A stretch of 64,000 bases of DNA, taken from Morinoia aosen. Taxonomy: Eukaryota > Arthropoda > Malacostraca > Amphipoda > Talitridae. The DNA is taken from contig CM059563.1 in the NCBI GenBank assembly GCA_030386875.1, forward strand, positions 51,587,602 to 51,651,601, given 5' to 3'. Positions within the stretch are counted from its first letter, which is position 1, and the number at the start of each line of letters is the position of its first letter. The notes beneath the pieces are model-generated. The model did no database searches and was not told the DNA's origin. It saw only the letters and a list, made by a program, of their open reading frames with translations. The position numbers and the translations under genes were made by a program. Positions 1 through 10,312 of the stretch are shown here, piece by piece.

Positions 1-1
1 T

Positions 2-1069
2 CTTTCAAAAGGACTCGCCTACATCTATAACTACGACTTCACCAACTTCGAGAAATTCAAACAAGGTTTAATGGAAAACCATATAATCAAAAATGTTGAA
101 CCAGCAAATTGGATAAAAAGCCGTAACACAAATGCAAAAGCAATACTTCTAACTTTCAGAGGCTCAACCCCCCCTGAGTATATCGACATCCTTGGCCAAG
201 ACTGCAAGAGTAGGATATATGAATACTTCGACCGCCCTATGATGTGTAAAAAGTGCTTGGAATACAACCATACTGCTAAAAGATGTACCAGTGAAGAGTT
301 CGTGTGTGGAAAATGCGCAACAAAAGGCCATGAAGCAACAAATTGCACGGAAAACAACATGACATGCTACCACTGCGGAAACAATCACAAAACTGGAGAT
401 CGGACTTGCCCGGAACAACGCAAGCAACAAGAACTAATTTCTATCCGTACTAAACAAAACGTATCAAGAGAACAAGCCCTTATAATATACCACAAACGAT
501 CCCCACAACTCGATCAAAGCTACGCACAAATAACCAGAAATCGAACGGATCAAATACCCAAAGTACCAACACCCCAACCCTTTATGGCGGCCACCAAAAA
601 CCAAACGATCACCGAACAAAATATGGCTCCCCCACTTTATAACGAACCAGGTACAACTGATAACACAACCGATACACCAGAAACCAAACCACCGCAAACT
701 TCACAACGCGACCACGAAACATGCGAAAAAGAGATACTCCGCATTAAACCCAACCCAACACAATTGCTCAAATCCACAATTAATATTGAAACTACAGCCG
801 AAGGATCTGAAAATGAGGAAGATGGCACGAGCGAATGTAACCCTATTATGAGACAAGAAGCCAGACGAATATTCAACGAATTCAAACCCCCAAAGCAGCA
901 CAAACCTTCCAAAACCCAAAACAAGAAGCGACCAAGATCACGATCAAAATCACGATCCCCCACCTACAGCCGCAACAGACATGATAAACGACAAATTTAC
1001 TCAGATGAGGAACAATCACACTATTCTCGTGACTCTAGGATTAGAGATAGATCACCCAAAAGAAAGTAA
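2..1069 (+). CDS. ORF1 (gag-like) RNA-binding protein of the non-LTR element, 5' partial
   Basis: This is the nucleic-acid chaperone/RNP protein of the element. The frame is open from base 2 to the stop at 1067-1069; the first in-window ATG is at 71, but the residues before it read naturally, so the true start is probably upstream. Three consecutive CCHC zinc knuckles occur near bases 245-410: CKKCLEYNHTAKRC, CGKCATKGHEATNC, CYHCGNNHKTGDRTC. Downstream is a Thr/Pro/Gln-rich disordered stretch. The last 60 residues form a basic Arg/Ser-rich tail with RSRSKSRS-like repeats, resembling the RS domain of splicing factors. ORF2 begins 43 bases after the stop. The three-knuckle pattern is typical of I-factor-type ORF1 proteins; the role of the RS tail is inference. 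Confidence 0.88.
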   Translation, partial: LSKGLAYIYNYDFTNFEKFKQGLMENHIIKNVEPANWIKSRNTNAKAILLTFRGSTPPEYIDILGQDCKSRIYEYFDRPMMCKKCLEYNHTAKRCTSEEFVCGKCATKGHEATNCTENNMTCYHCGNNHKTGDRTCPEQRKQQELISIRTKQNVSREQALIIYHKRSPQLDQSYAQITRNRTDQIPKVPTPQPFMAATKNQTITEQNMAPPLYNEPGTTDNTTDTPETKPPQTSQRDHETCEKEILRIKPNPTQLLKSTINIETTAEGSENEEDGTSECNPIMRQEARRIFNEFKPPKQHKPSKTQNKKRPRSRSKSRSPTYSRNRHDKRQIYSDEEQSHYSRDSRIRDRSPKRK

Positions 1070-1112
1070 CTAATTGAACGATTGAATAACAAAATCAAAT
1101 CAAACACACCCC

Positions 1113-4100
1113 ATGGCTAACGTAGGAATCCTGCAGTGGAACTGCCAAGGCATCAGGGGAAAGAAAGATGAACTAATGGAAACAATAAACAACCACCAAC
1201 CCAGTATAATAGCACTTCAAGAAACAAAGCTATGGGATAACTGCCAGTTTAGAATAAACTGCTACAGTAATGTGCTACGACACGGTCATTACAACAGAAC
1301 CCCCCATGGAGGTGTTGGAATATATGTCCATAGCTCAATACCTTTTTGTGAACTGAATCTACAGACTGAACTACAAAGCGTGGCCATTCAAGTAAACATA
1401 GGACAGCTGATAACCATCTGCAGCATCTACATACACGGTAGACAAACAGTCACAAACGAAAAACTAAATAACCTAATCCACCAACTACCGAATCCTTTCA
1501 TCCTAGCCGGCGACTTCAACGGACACAGCACCATATGGGGCTGCAAGAATACAGATAATAGGGGGAAGCTGATAGAAACTGTTATTACAAACAATAACCT
1601 TTGCCTATTAAATACCGGTTCACCCACTAGAATAGGATACAATTCAGAATCAGCTATTGATCTGACAATTTGCTCACCTACATTGGCCGTGCTATTAGAC
1701 TGGGTTGCTTTCGACTCGCCGGGTGATAGCGATCATTGCCCAATTTTGATCACCTACCTTAACGAAAATCGTCCCAACCAACCCCCATCAACTATCTGGA
1801 ACTACTCAAAAGCTAACTGGGATCTATATTCCAATAACAATGCATGGAACAAGCCGATGTTGAACACAACAACTAATAACGAACAACTACTCACCGACTT
1901 ATACCAGCGGTTCTACTCAGCAGCTGAAAAAGCCATCCCAACTTATATACCAGGAAAATACTACCCCAAACCATGGTGGACAAAAGAACTCCAAGAATCA
2001 AAAGAAGAAAGAGAAAAACTTTACAAGAAATACCACCGCAACAAAAATCTTACTAACTTAATTAACTGGAAACGAGCAAGGGCAAATCATAAATACAAAA
2101 TTCGAGCAAGCAAACAGGAAACGTGGAAGAATTTCGTAAACCAACTTAATAAATATACACCAATGGCCAGAGTATACGAAACAATAAGGAAAATAAAAGG
2201 TCGAGTACAAAGAAAAGTCCATATATTGATCGAAAACAATATACACTACAGCACAATCCCTGATATTGTGAATAAACTGGCTGAGAATTTCAGCGAAGTG
2301 TCAAGCGATCAAAGCTATTCCCCTGAATTTCAACAAATAAAAACCGCAAATGAAACTATACCGATCCATTTCAGTTCGCCAAACGTAGAAATCTATAACC
2401 AAACTTTCCATATGCATGAATTTGAATCCGCCCTAAGAAAAACTATAAACACATCACCAGGAAACGACAAAATAACATACGACATGATCAAACACCTAAA
2501 ACTACCAGCTAAACAATACATCTTGAACACTTTTAACAAATTCTGGACAACGGGCTACTTCCCACCACAATGGCAGCACTCAATAATAATACCAATCCCA
2601 AAACCTGGAAAAGACCACAGTAAGCCGAACAACTACAGACCGATCGCACTAACGAGCTGTCTGTGCAAACTTATGGAACGAATGATCAATAACCGACTGA
2701 TAGAATATTTTGATATGCATAACATAATAAATAAAGCGCAGTGTGGATGCAGGAGAGGGCGTAGCACTGTAGATCACTTGGTCAGACTAGACTCAACCGT
2801 AAGATTAGCCTTTGCAAACAGAGAACACTTCATTTCAGTGTTTTTTGACCTCGAAAAAGCTTATGACAGAACATGGAGATATGGGATTATACGTGACTTA
2901 TTTGACATTGGACTCAGGGGTAGACTACCAATTTTCATCACCAAATTCTTAGAACATAGAACACTGAGTGTCCGAGTGGATAATTATAACTCAAACACCT
3001 ACGAACAGCGAAACGGAGTCCCTCAAGGCAGTGTCCTCTCAGTTACATTATTTGCCCTCAAAATAAACGACATAGCTAAACAGATTCCACCGGACAACAA
3101 GTTCCATTACTCTCTATATGTTGACGACTTGCAAGTCGGATACCACCACCAAGACCTCCAGGTCATTCAAAACAAAATGCAATCCTGTATTGATAATATA
3201 TTTAAGTGGTCTCAAAATCATGGATTCAAATTTTCACTGAGCAAAAGTAAAGCAATTCATTTTAATATTATACCCGGATTATTCCTCAGCCCAACACTCA
3301 AAATCAATAACGAAAACATTCAATACACAAAATCACATAAATTCCTAGGCCTAATCTTCGACGATAAATTGAACTGGCAACAACACATCGCTGCTCTAAA
3401 GAAAAAAGGAAATGACAGCCTTAACGTACTGAAATCAATAACAGCTCAAAGCTGGGGAGCCGACCAAACCACAGTTCTCAGAATCTACAGAAGTATGACA
3501 AGATCAACTCTCGACTATGGATCAATAATCTATAACTCTGCCAGTCAAACAACTTTGAAACCCCTCGAGTCAATTACGCGCGAGGCACTACGAATCGCTA
3601 CGGGAGCATTTAGATCCAGCCCAACAAATAGCCTATATATTATTTGCAATGAAATGCCTCCCGATATTAGACGAAATTATCTCTCACTCTGCTACTACTA
3701 CAAGGTCCGAAGTCAGCACGGAAACCCCGCTTTTAGTTGCACTGTAACGGCGAGCAATAGACTACTCTTTCAAAATAGGAGAATAACCCCAACTTTGGCC
3801 ATCAGAATGCAAATACTAATAGAAAAATTAAGTTTGAGGAAAAACCGAATTAAACCAAACTTTTCCTACCGACTATTAAGCATTGATACCCCCACATGGG
3901 CTTTAACAAAACCAACTATAAATACAGAACTAACCGAACTCCCAAAGAACGAAACTCCCGAATACATAATCCGGCGAGAGCATAAAAGAATAACAAAAGA
4001 ACAATACGATGGATACGTGACCATATACACGGACGGCTCACGAGGGGAGGGTGGCACAGGAGCGGCGGCAGTATGTGGCACTATTGTTCGCACTGCAACA

Positions 4101-4838
4101 CTTCCGAAGGAAGCCTCAATATATTCAGCTGAAATACACGCCATTCACTTGGCCCTTAACATCATTAGAGACAAAAGAGATAAAAAATATGTAATTTACT
4201 GTGACTCTTTGAGTGTCGTTAACGGCCTAAATTGCGAAACACATCACCCAGTACTACGCCGAATACAACACGAAATACACGACGTGCAAAAAAGTGGCAA
4301 ACTCGTCAACATATGCTGGATCCCCTCCCATGTCGGAATAGGCGGTAACGACGCTGCGGATACCGCAGCAAAGAACGCTACCCGAAGACCCGAAGAATTC
4401 ATTCTTATTTGCCACTCAGACTGGAAACCATTAATACAACAAAAGATGATTGACCAGTGGAAGACTAGGTGGGAAAATTGCAGAGACAGGTTGAGGGAAA
4501 TACAGCCATCACCAGGCACGAAATTGGAATTAGGTAACATATCACGTAAAGAGGAAATAATAGTTAACAGACTCAGAATAGGACACACATTCTTAACGCA
4601 TGGCTACCTGATGAACAACGAGATACCTGATATTGCACCAGTATGCGAGTTTTGCAACAACTCAACACTAATTGTCAAACACCTAATCATAGAATGTGAA
4701 AGTCTAACAATTAGTAGAAATTGTATAAAGGCTTGCCAAACGCTACAACCTACCGTCGAGACGGTATTGGGACGCCATCTAGACGTCAAGGAATTAATGA
4801 ACTATCTTCGTGTGATAGATGTCTACGACCTAATTTAA
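1113..4838 (+). CDS. ORF2: AP-endonuclease, reverse transcriptase, RNase H polyprotein
   Basis: A 1,241-codon ORF that nicks the target and copies the element RNA (target-primed reverse transcription). The N-terminal endonuclease/exonuclease/phosphatase domain has QWNCQG, ALQETKL, LAGDFNGHS and the catalytic SDHCPI motif (about residues 1-215). The reverse transcriptase follows, with NYRPIALTS near residue 510, FFDLEKAYDRTW, GVPQGSVLS and the active-site YVDD near residue 670. RNase H has YTDGSRG near residue 972, an AEIHA glutamate, the CDS aspartate and WIPSHVGIGGND near residue 1070, so its acidic residues are present. The C-terminus carries a Cys/His cluster beginning CEFC near residue 1178. 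No stop or frameshift is seen. Assignment to the I clade rests on domain order only; a phylogeny could move it. Confidence 0.95.
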   Translation: MANVGILQWNCQGIRGKKDELMETINNHQPSIIALQETKLWDNCQFRINCYSNVLRHGHYNRTPHGGVGIYVHSSIPFCELNLQTELQSVAIQVNIGQLITICSIYIHGRQTVTNEKLNNLIHQLPNPFILAGDFNGHSTIWGCKNTDNRGKLIETVITNNNLCLLNTGSPTRIGYNSESAIDLTICSPTLAVLLDWVAFDSPGDSDHCPILITYLNENRPNQPPSTIWNYSKANWDLYSNNNAWNKPMLNTTTNNEQLLTDLYQRFYSAAEKAIPTYIPGKYYPKPWWTKELQESKEEREKLYKKYHRNKNLTNLINWKRARANHKYKIRASKQETWKNFVNQLNKYTPMARVYETIRKIKGRVQRKVHILIENNIHYSTIPDIVNKLAENFSEVSSDQSYSPEFQQIKTANETIPIHFSSPNVEIYNQTFHMHEFESALRKTINTSPGNDKITYDMIKHLKLPAKQYILNTFNKFWTTGYFPPQWQHSIIIPIPKPGKDHSKPNNYRPIALTSCLCKLMERMINNRLIEYFDMHNIINKAQCGCRRGRSTVDHLVRLDSTVRLAFANREHFISVFFDLEKAYDRTWRYGIIRDLFDIGLRGRLPIFITKFLEHRTLSVRVDNYNSNTYEQRNGVPQGSVLSVTLFALKINDIAKQIPPDNKFHYSLYVDDLQVGYHHQDLQVIQNKMQSCIDNIFKWSQNHGFKFSLSKSKAIHFNIIPGLFLSPTLKINNENIQYTKSHKFLGLIFDDKLNWQQHIAALKKKGNDSLNVLKSITAQSWGADQTTVLRIYRSMTRSTLDYGSIIYNSASQTTLKPLESITREALRIATGAFRSSPTNSLYIICNEMPPDIRRNYLSLCYYYKVRSQHGNPAFSCTVTASNRLLFQNRRITPTLAIRMQILIEKLSLRKNRIKPNFSYRLLSIDTPTWALTKPTINTELTELPKNETPEYIIRREHKRITKEQYDGYVTIYTDGSRGEGGTGAAAVCGTIVRTATLPKEASIYSAEIHAIHLALNIIRDKRDKKYVIYCDSLSVVNGLNCETHHPVLRRIQHEIHDVQKSGKLVNICWIPSHVGIGGNDAADTAAKNATRRPEEFILICHSDWKPLIQQKMIDQWKTRWENCRDRLREIQPSPGTKLELGNISRKEEIIVNRLRIGHTFLTHGYLMNNEIPDIAPVCEFCNNSTLIVKHLIIECESLTISRNCIKACQTLQPTVETVLGRHLDVKELMNYLRVIDVYDLI

Positions 4839-4999
4839 ATGTTTCAGTAACTTTGCATTGCAATTGACTTACCTTTAATGATGAGTTTCTAAATTGACCT
4901 TTCGATCGCAGACGACATGCATAAAAGGGAGCAGTAAAGGACCCGTGTCCGTGCTTTAATGTTGATTGTATCAACACCCCTCATTATTATTATTATTAC
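4839..4999 (+). repeat. 3' UTR and ATT-triplet tail of the non-LTR element
   Basis: About 145 bases of 3' UTR follow the ORF2 stop and end in five ATT triplets at 4983-4998. Triplet tails instead of poly(A) are known for I-type elements. The exact 3' boundary cannot be fixed because the 5' target duplication lies outside the window. Confidence 0.7.
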
Positions 5000-5639
5000 G
5001 TTTGGTTTCAGAATACTGTTAGGATCAATTCCATTCGCAAAAAATACATAAATATCGAAATCATTAGAAATTCTGGTAAATCAGCCTTTTCGTTAAGAAA
5101 TAGGGAACTGAAACTGAAAAGGTGTTTCGTATATTATTTTAACGTAGATCGTGTTCGTGTAACACACAGTATCTGCAGGCTACAGTATGTTATAAATAGT
5201 CAGCACTCAGAGATTAAACAGAGCTTGCTCTCATTAGCTTATATATGTATATGGTTGTTTCAATTCATAATTTTTATCAAATTAGATTGATGACCCTCTC
5301 AATGTTCGAGCTCATTATCACTGTTTTATACTGATATTTTTTAAGTTTTATATAATTATACCACTTACCTAATTAAGGAAAGTTAACTACTCCCGTATGG
5401 GAGTAAACTGATGAGTAAAAGTATACTTAGAGTCCTTGGCCACAATAAATAATTAAGAACTATGTTTGAAATTCAAAATCAAACTTTAATATATCGATAC
5501 TTTAATATCATTAACTTGTCTTTGGTGTCAAATTTTGGCTTTCTATTGTCTTATAATAAAAAATTCCACGATAAATTTACAAATTGTTTTCAACAACTGA
5601 ATTTACCTCCCCCAAGTTCACATGACTAAGCTTACGTAC
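5000..5639. other. AT-rich intergenic stretch
   Basis: No ORF, RNA gene or clear repeat was recognised here beyond the end of the non-LTR element. Confidence 0.5.
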
Positions 5640-5734
5640 CTTGCATAAGAGCCGAGTCCCTCTGATCTTTGCCTCCAACGCCACGCTGTGGCGCCTGCGT
5701 CTCTCGAAGACCAAGCATTCGGAACACCTGGGGA
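5640..5734 (-). CDS. Putative orphan internal exon, unknown gene
   Basis: A 95-bp GC-rich island stands out from AT-rich flanks. On the minus strand it has a good acceptor (TTGCCTACAG before 5734) and a near-consensus donor (GCAAG then GTACGTAAG after 5640). All three frames are open, so the protein frame is undecided; one reads a basic stretch with RCSECLVFERRRRHSV. I recognise no family. It could be an exon of an unrelated minus-strand gene, a captured exon inside a decayed element, or chance. Confidence 0.3.
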
Positions 5735-6179
5735 CTGTAGGCAACATAATCAACGCAAATTCAATTCAATTTGGCTCTGATGAAATTCAGTGTCACGCAA
5801 ATAAAATTCCAATTCTCACCACGTTCAAATTCTCTACACATTGCATATTTTACGCACAGCAATATTTTTGGTAACTGATTTCGAACGTACGAGTATAATA
5901 ACCGTTTTATGCACATATCAATGCTTGAATCTATGCACAACCATCTCTTCACTCTAATCTGAATAGATACATTCATCTTGATGAACATGTATGTTTTAGA
6001 ACAACGAAAAACTTCAAAAAGAAGTATAGTTTTTGATATTTTCTCATTATTTGTACATGTTTTTTTTTTTTTGAATCATTAAACGTTCCCTCTACTATAG
6101 TATATGAAATATATACATGCATATTCATCATTGTACGTAATCGAAGCCTTAAGTGTTTTCTATTTATTTCAAGCTAAGG
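5735..6179. other. AT-rich intergenic stretch
   Basis: Nothing recognised apart from a poly(T) run near 6060. Confidence 0.5.
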
Positions 6180-7480
6180 TCATTTAATTTTCTGGAAACG
6201 AAATCGATCAGACGAACCGTGAAAAAGGTTTGATCAAGAAAAACAGGATATTCCAAAAGCAAGAGTTGCCCAGCTTTACAAGGGATCAAATTGCACTGCT
6301 GAGAGATGTGCGCCAAAATATAAGAAAAAGCGGTATTATGCAAACCCATGGTGGACAGCTCATTGTGAGAATAAGACAAGGCTACAAGAGGCGTACGAGA
6401 ACGGGACTAATTGAAGACAAAGGGAAGACGAAGAGAGCGAGGGCGGAAGCAGCGAGGACTTTCAGAGAAGCAAAGCTGAACAGCTGGAGAGAGTACGTCA
6501 CAGCACCACACCTGAACGGCTGCTTGTGGTAAAGAGTAAACAGAATTCGCAGAGTGAAGAGACAGATGAGAACGCTAAGCGAAAATGGAGTTCAGTTCTC
6601 ATCTTTGAGAAACAGCAGAAAAAAATTAACAGAGACATTCAAGTCCATATCCAGCGACATGAACTATTCAAATCAATTTTTACAGGACATGTCGCTGATG
6701 AAACAGATCCCCAGCGACTACACGAGCAACAATAATAAACCATATAACGTACCCTTCACCCTGCATGAATGTCATCTGTGATCAAGAGCAACAAGATCAC
6801 GACACCTGGATCGGTTAATTTAAGTAGCGTTATGCCGAAAAATATACCGTCCAAAGCTCACAAATACCTATTAAAATTGTATAACAAACGATGAAGCTCT
6901 GAATATATCTATCACCCGTGGAAACAAGCCATAGTAATCCCTATCACGAAACCCGGCAAAGATCATAACAACGCTAACAACTACAGATCTTTCTCATTCA
7001 CAGATTGCTTATGCAAAACAAATGAAAAAATGATTCACAGAAGGTTAATGGAATATCTTGAGAATAAAATTTTTTATTATGCAATGTGGCTTCAGAAGGC
7101 ATCCTGCAAACATGGATCATCTTGTACAATTTGATTCCTGCATACAGCGGTCGGTAGCCAATAATAAATTTGCCTATGTAGTATTTTTGACACGGAGTAA
7201 GCGTATGGCGTGATCTGGCGCTACGGCATAATGAGAGATCTGGCAACTGCTGGTCTGAGAGGACGATGGCCAAATTCGTAGGGGAATTCCTCAAAAATCG
7301 AACATTTCGAGGTAAACTGGGAAGAGCAATATCCCCAGTAAGAGATCTGGCAACTGGAACGCCACAGAGCAAAGCTTTAAGGGTCTCTCTCTTCTAGCAG
7401 TAAATATAAATTCAGTGGATATAGAAATTCCGACACAAGTTTTCAGCTCTTGGTTCGTGGATGATTTCATCGCATTTGTA
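6180..7480 (+). pseudogene. Decayed non-LTR retrotransposon reverse transcriptase
   Basis: Conceptual translation on the plus strand in shifting frames recovers pieces of an ORF2 related to the intact element at the left edge. They are a YYANPWWT segment near 6340 (the intact copy has YYPKPWWT), then IVIPITKPGKDHN and a degraded NYRPIALTSCLCK-like block at 6920-7020, then FAYVVFFDTE followed by a stop and AYGVIWRYGIMRDL near 7170-7240. The catalytic YVDD block is not recoverable and stops and frameshifts are frequent. It is a fossil of the same broad clade, not a functional gene. Confidence 0.75.
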
Positions 7481-7878
7481 GACTAAGTACTCCACTAATC
7501 TCAGTGCAACTGCACAGCACACATGTTAAGTTCATTTTCATTTAAGCTCCAAGTTGACGTAACTTAAAATTTAAAACCTTGAAACCGAGCTCGTGATTCC
7601 ACCAGAGATTCCTATTCAATTTTTATTCTTAATACTTTACTCTGGCAGCTGACGATGATTTTGCACAATTCATACTCTGTAAAAATTTTATAGAGAAAAA
7701 TTTCCGTACAAAAATACATTTTCACTTGAATTAATCATATGTACTCGTCTGCATTACTGCAAGTAATGAATGCACGTCATGAAAATGATGATAAGGATCC
7801 AAAAACTCTCACACACAGAAGAGGAAGCGTGTCATTGTGACGCTTCTGTTGTAATTCACTGCACATTTTCCATTGTAC

Positions 7879-8213
7879 CAGGCTGAGACTGGAAATAGCC
7901 AGACTTAGACTGGAAATAGCCAGACTGAGACTGGAAATAGCCAGACTGAGACTGGAAATAGCCATACTGAGACTGGAAATAGCCAGACTAAGACTGGAAA
8001 TAGCCAGACTGAGACTGGAAATAGCCAGACTGAGACTGGAAATAGCCAGACTGAGACTGGTAATAGCCAGACTGAGATTGGTAATAGCCAGACTGAGACT
8101 GGTAATAGCCAGACTGAGACTGGCAATAGGCATACTGAGACTGGCAATAGCCATACTGAGACTGGTAATAGCCAGACTGAGACTGGTAATAACCAGACTG
8201 AGACTGGTGATAG
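7879..8213. repeat. 21-bp minisatellite, about 16 copies
   Basis: Near-perfect head-to-tail copies of a 21-bp unit, GACTGGAAATAGCCAGACTGA on the plus strand, with the A of GGAAA varying to T or C. Because 21 is a multiple of three, several frames stay open: the minus strand can read Tyr-Gln-Ser-Gln-Ser-Gly heptads or Ile-Ser-Ser-Leu-Ser-Leu-Ala heptads. The Gln/Ser/Gly/Tyr frame is broken by TAG at about 7988, so a prion-like coding exon is not supported in that frame. The copies with GGAAA and those with GGTAA cluster separately, suggesting stepwise amplification. Confidence 0.9.
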
Positions 8214-9660
8214 CTCCGATCAAACATTTGTCCGACAAATTTTACGCAGGCTGAGAATGGATGTGATATCAAACAATGGAAATACGTATGAGGATATAAA
8301 GACCAAATATATCAATCAAATGTGAGCCTTTCACGTGGGCAAAGAGTCCTTGCACGCATGTGATGGGAAATTCGTTATAAGGAATTAGATTATGCTTGCA
8401 ATCTTTTTCTTTGTCTCAACGCTTTTCCGGAGATCTCAATGCTTCTTAAGAGATTTTCAATTGGTGATGAAAAATGACCATTTGGGAAATTTAGGTCTGA
8501 GCCCATGAAGGGTTTTGCCCTACATACAATGATTTCTTCTTACACGAGTCTCTCACTGACTGAAAGAGTCCAAAGACTGGAAGAGTTAAGCTTTTTGTGC
8601 TACGTACAAATATCGTTTTTGATCATGCAGATCATGATCAATACCGTGCTTCTCTATGACAACATTCAATATCCCATAGCAATAACCATGCAGTAAATTG
8701 GCGGTCTAGAATTCAATTCAAAATACACCCGTTTCAGAGGTGCAGAATTTAGAATACTTCAAACAACTGCTTCTGGAAAATATGATAACAAAATAAATTA
8801 GAGTCGAGTGCATTGCAACAAAATTGAAGCGTCAAAAACCAAGCAGCGAAGATTAATTTGTGATATTCTTGTATCATTATTTTAGGTGCATGTTTCAGCT
8901 AAAATATCGGTGAGTCATCGCATCTCAAGTAGGGGCTGCTCAGACTTGAAGTTTACCCAGTGAAATTAGAATACATATTGGAAGAGATTATCTCTTATTG
9001 CAGAGTTTATTTTTAAGTTCTGATGAGGAAACCAAGAAAATCAAATTTTACAAAACTAATGTATATATACTTACATTATTACCATATTAAACACATTGCT
9101 TACTGCGGAACAACCACTCACATTGGAGTTCTCCAGATGTTGGCGTTGGGTGAAAACAAAATCACAGTGCATATAACACCAAAAATAAAACAAATACTGC
9201 CTGGTGCCCAATGTTTCTTTACGTATTTTCTGATACCCAACATCGTTAAGGTTGGCTGAAATACTGTTGGTTTATTACTACCTGGTGCCCAGGTATTGTT
9301 GTTTTTAGGGTAAAATCACGAATTAAACAAGCGTAGTTTCATTTCCAAGATTTATAAACTTTACGATTTTACTTTAGATTCACAATGACCCTTGTCACAT
9401 TTTCAATGGAGCTGACATAGTTTCTTAACAGAATTACGGTATGTAACATCCAACGCTAGTAATGCTTCAGTTTTGCCGCTGAGGCAAGAGTGGAAACTTT
9501 GAGGGGGCCATTTCGTCCGTGATTTGCCAGTTGAACATGTGTGTGAGTGGGAAACTGTTATTTTGTGAAGTAACTGAAATCTAATGTTTTTCAACGGCGT
9601 AAAAGAACTTGATACCGCGATATTTCACGTTATGGTAACGTAAATTTATATGCACTAGCA
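8214..9660. other. Non-coding stretch
   Basis: Short fortuitous ORFs only (for example at 8505-8696 and 9023-9259). No domain, RNA gene or repeat was recognised. The phrase CTGGTGCCCA occurs twice, at about 9199 and 9282, hinting at a small local duplication. Confidence 0.45.
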
Positions 9661-10312
9661 GGACCCGTGGAAATTCCTCGGTCAATATCATGGGGAACCT
9701 AGGTGGACCCGTGAAATAATTCCAAAATAACCTATTCTCGCCTGGCATTACCTATCCGAACCCAACATAACTTTTTCTAACCCGGCATTATCCAAGCCCA
9801 ACATAACTTATCTTAATCTATGGTTATTTATCCTAACCTAACAAACCCATCCTATTCCACCATAACCAATTCTAAACCAATATAGCCTATCCTATCTAAC
9901 AAAACCTACCCTAACCAACAAAACCTATCATAACCCAACCTAACCTATTCTAACCGAACCTAACCTATTCTAACCGAACCTAACCTATTCTAACCGAACC
10001 TAACCTATTCTAACCCTACCTAACCTAACCTATTCTAACCCTACCTAAGCTATTCTAACCTAACGTAACCTATCCTAACCCAACAAACCCATTAATAACA
10101 TAATATAACATATCCTTACCTAACCTACGTTAACGCATCATAACCTATCTCAGCCTCATCTATTCTTGCGTAACCTATCTTAACTTAACCTATCTGAACA
10201 ATATTTTAATATCCTAGCCTTACCTATCCTAAACTATAGCTACGTATCCTATTTAATCTATTCTATCATTACCTAGCCTAATGTATCCTAGCAGGACCCG
10301 TGAAAAAATTGC
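9661..10312. repeat. Degenerate AACCT-rich satellite block bounded by AGCAGGACCCGTG
   Basis: About 570 bp of AACCTAACCTATTCTAACCG-type 10- and 20-bp units, degenerate at the edges and most regular at 9930-10030. The phrase AGCAGGACCCGTG occurs just before the block (near 9658) and just after it (near 10292), with a partial copy, GGACCCGTG, near 9704. The unit resembles a degenerate insect telomere-like (AACCT) repeat, but the TATTC insertions make a simple satellite equally likely. Confidence 0.75.

Larger units (their letters stand above)
1..4999 (+). mobile_element. I-clade-like non-LTR retrotransposon, 5' end outside window
   Basis: Two consecutive ORFs (a gag-like CCHC protein, then endonuclease-RT-RNase H) followed by a short 3' UTR and a run of ATT triplets define a non-LTR retrotransposon on the plus strand. 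The first ORF is already open at the left edge, so the 5' UTR and target duplication are not visible. RNase H after the RT, three CCHC knuckles in ORF1 and a triplet-repeat tail instead of poly(A) resemble the I clade; R1 or other RNase H-bearing clades are not excluded. Both ORFs are uninterrupted, so the copy looks young and possibly competent. Confidence 0.9.

Noticed and set aside
7879-8213. CRISPR-like array
   Set aside because: Units are contiguous with no unique spacers; this is a eukaryotic minisatellite.
7856-8227. Prion-like Tyr/Gln/Ser/Gly repeat protein starting at the ATG at 8227
   Set aside because: The frame is interrupted by TAG at about 7988 and no promoter or splice context is visible.
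7777-8238. 153-codon minus-strand ORF of Ile-Ser-Ser-Leu-Ser-Leu-Ala heptads
   Set aside because: It is produced by the 21-bp minisatellite, whose period keeps frames open. There is no independent coding evidence.
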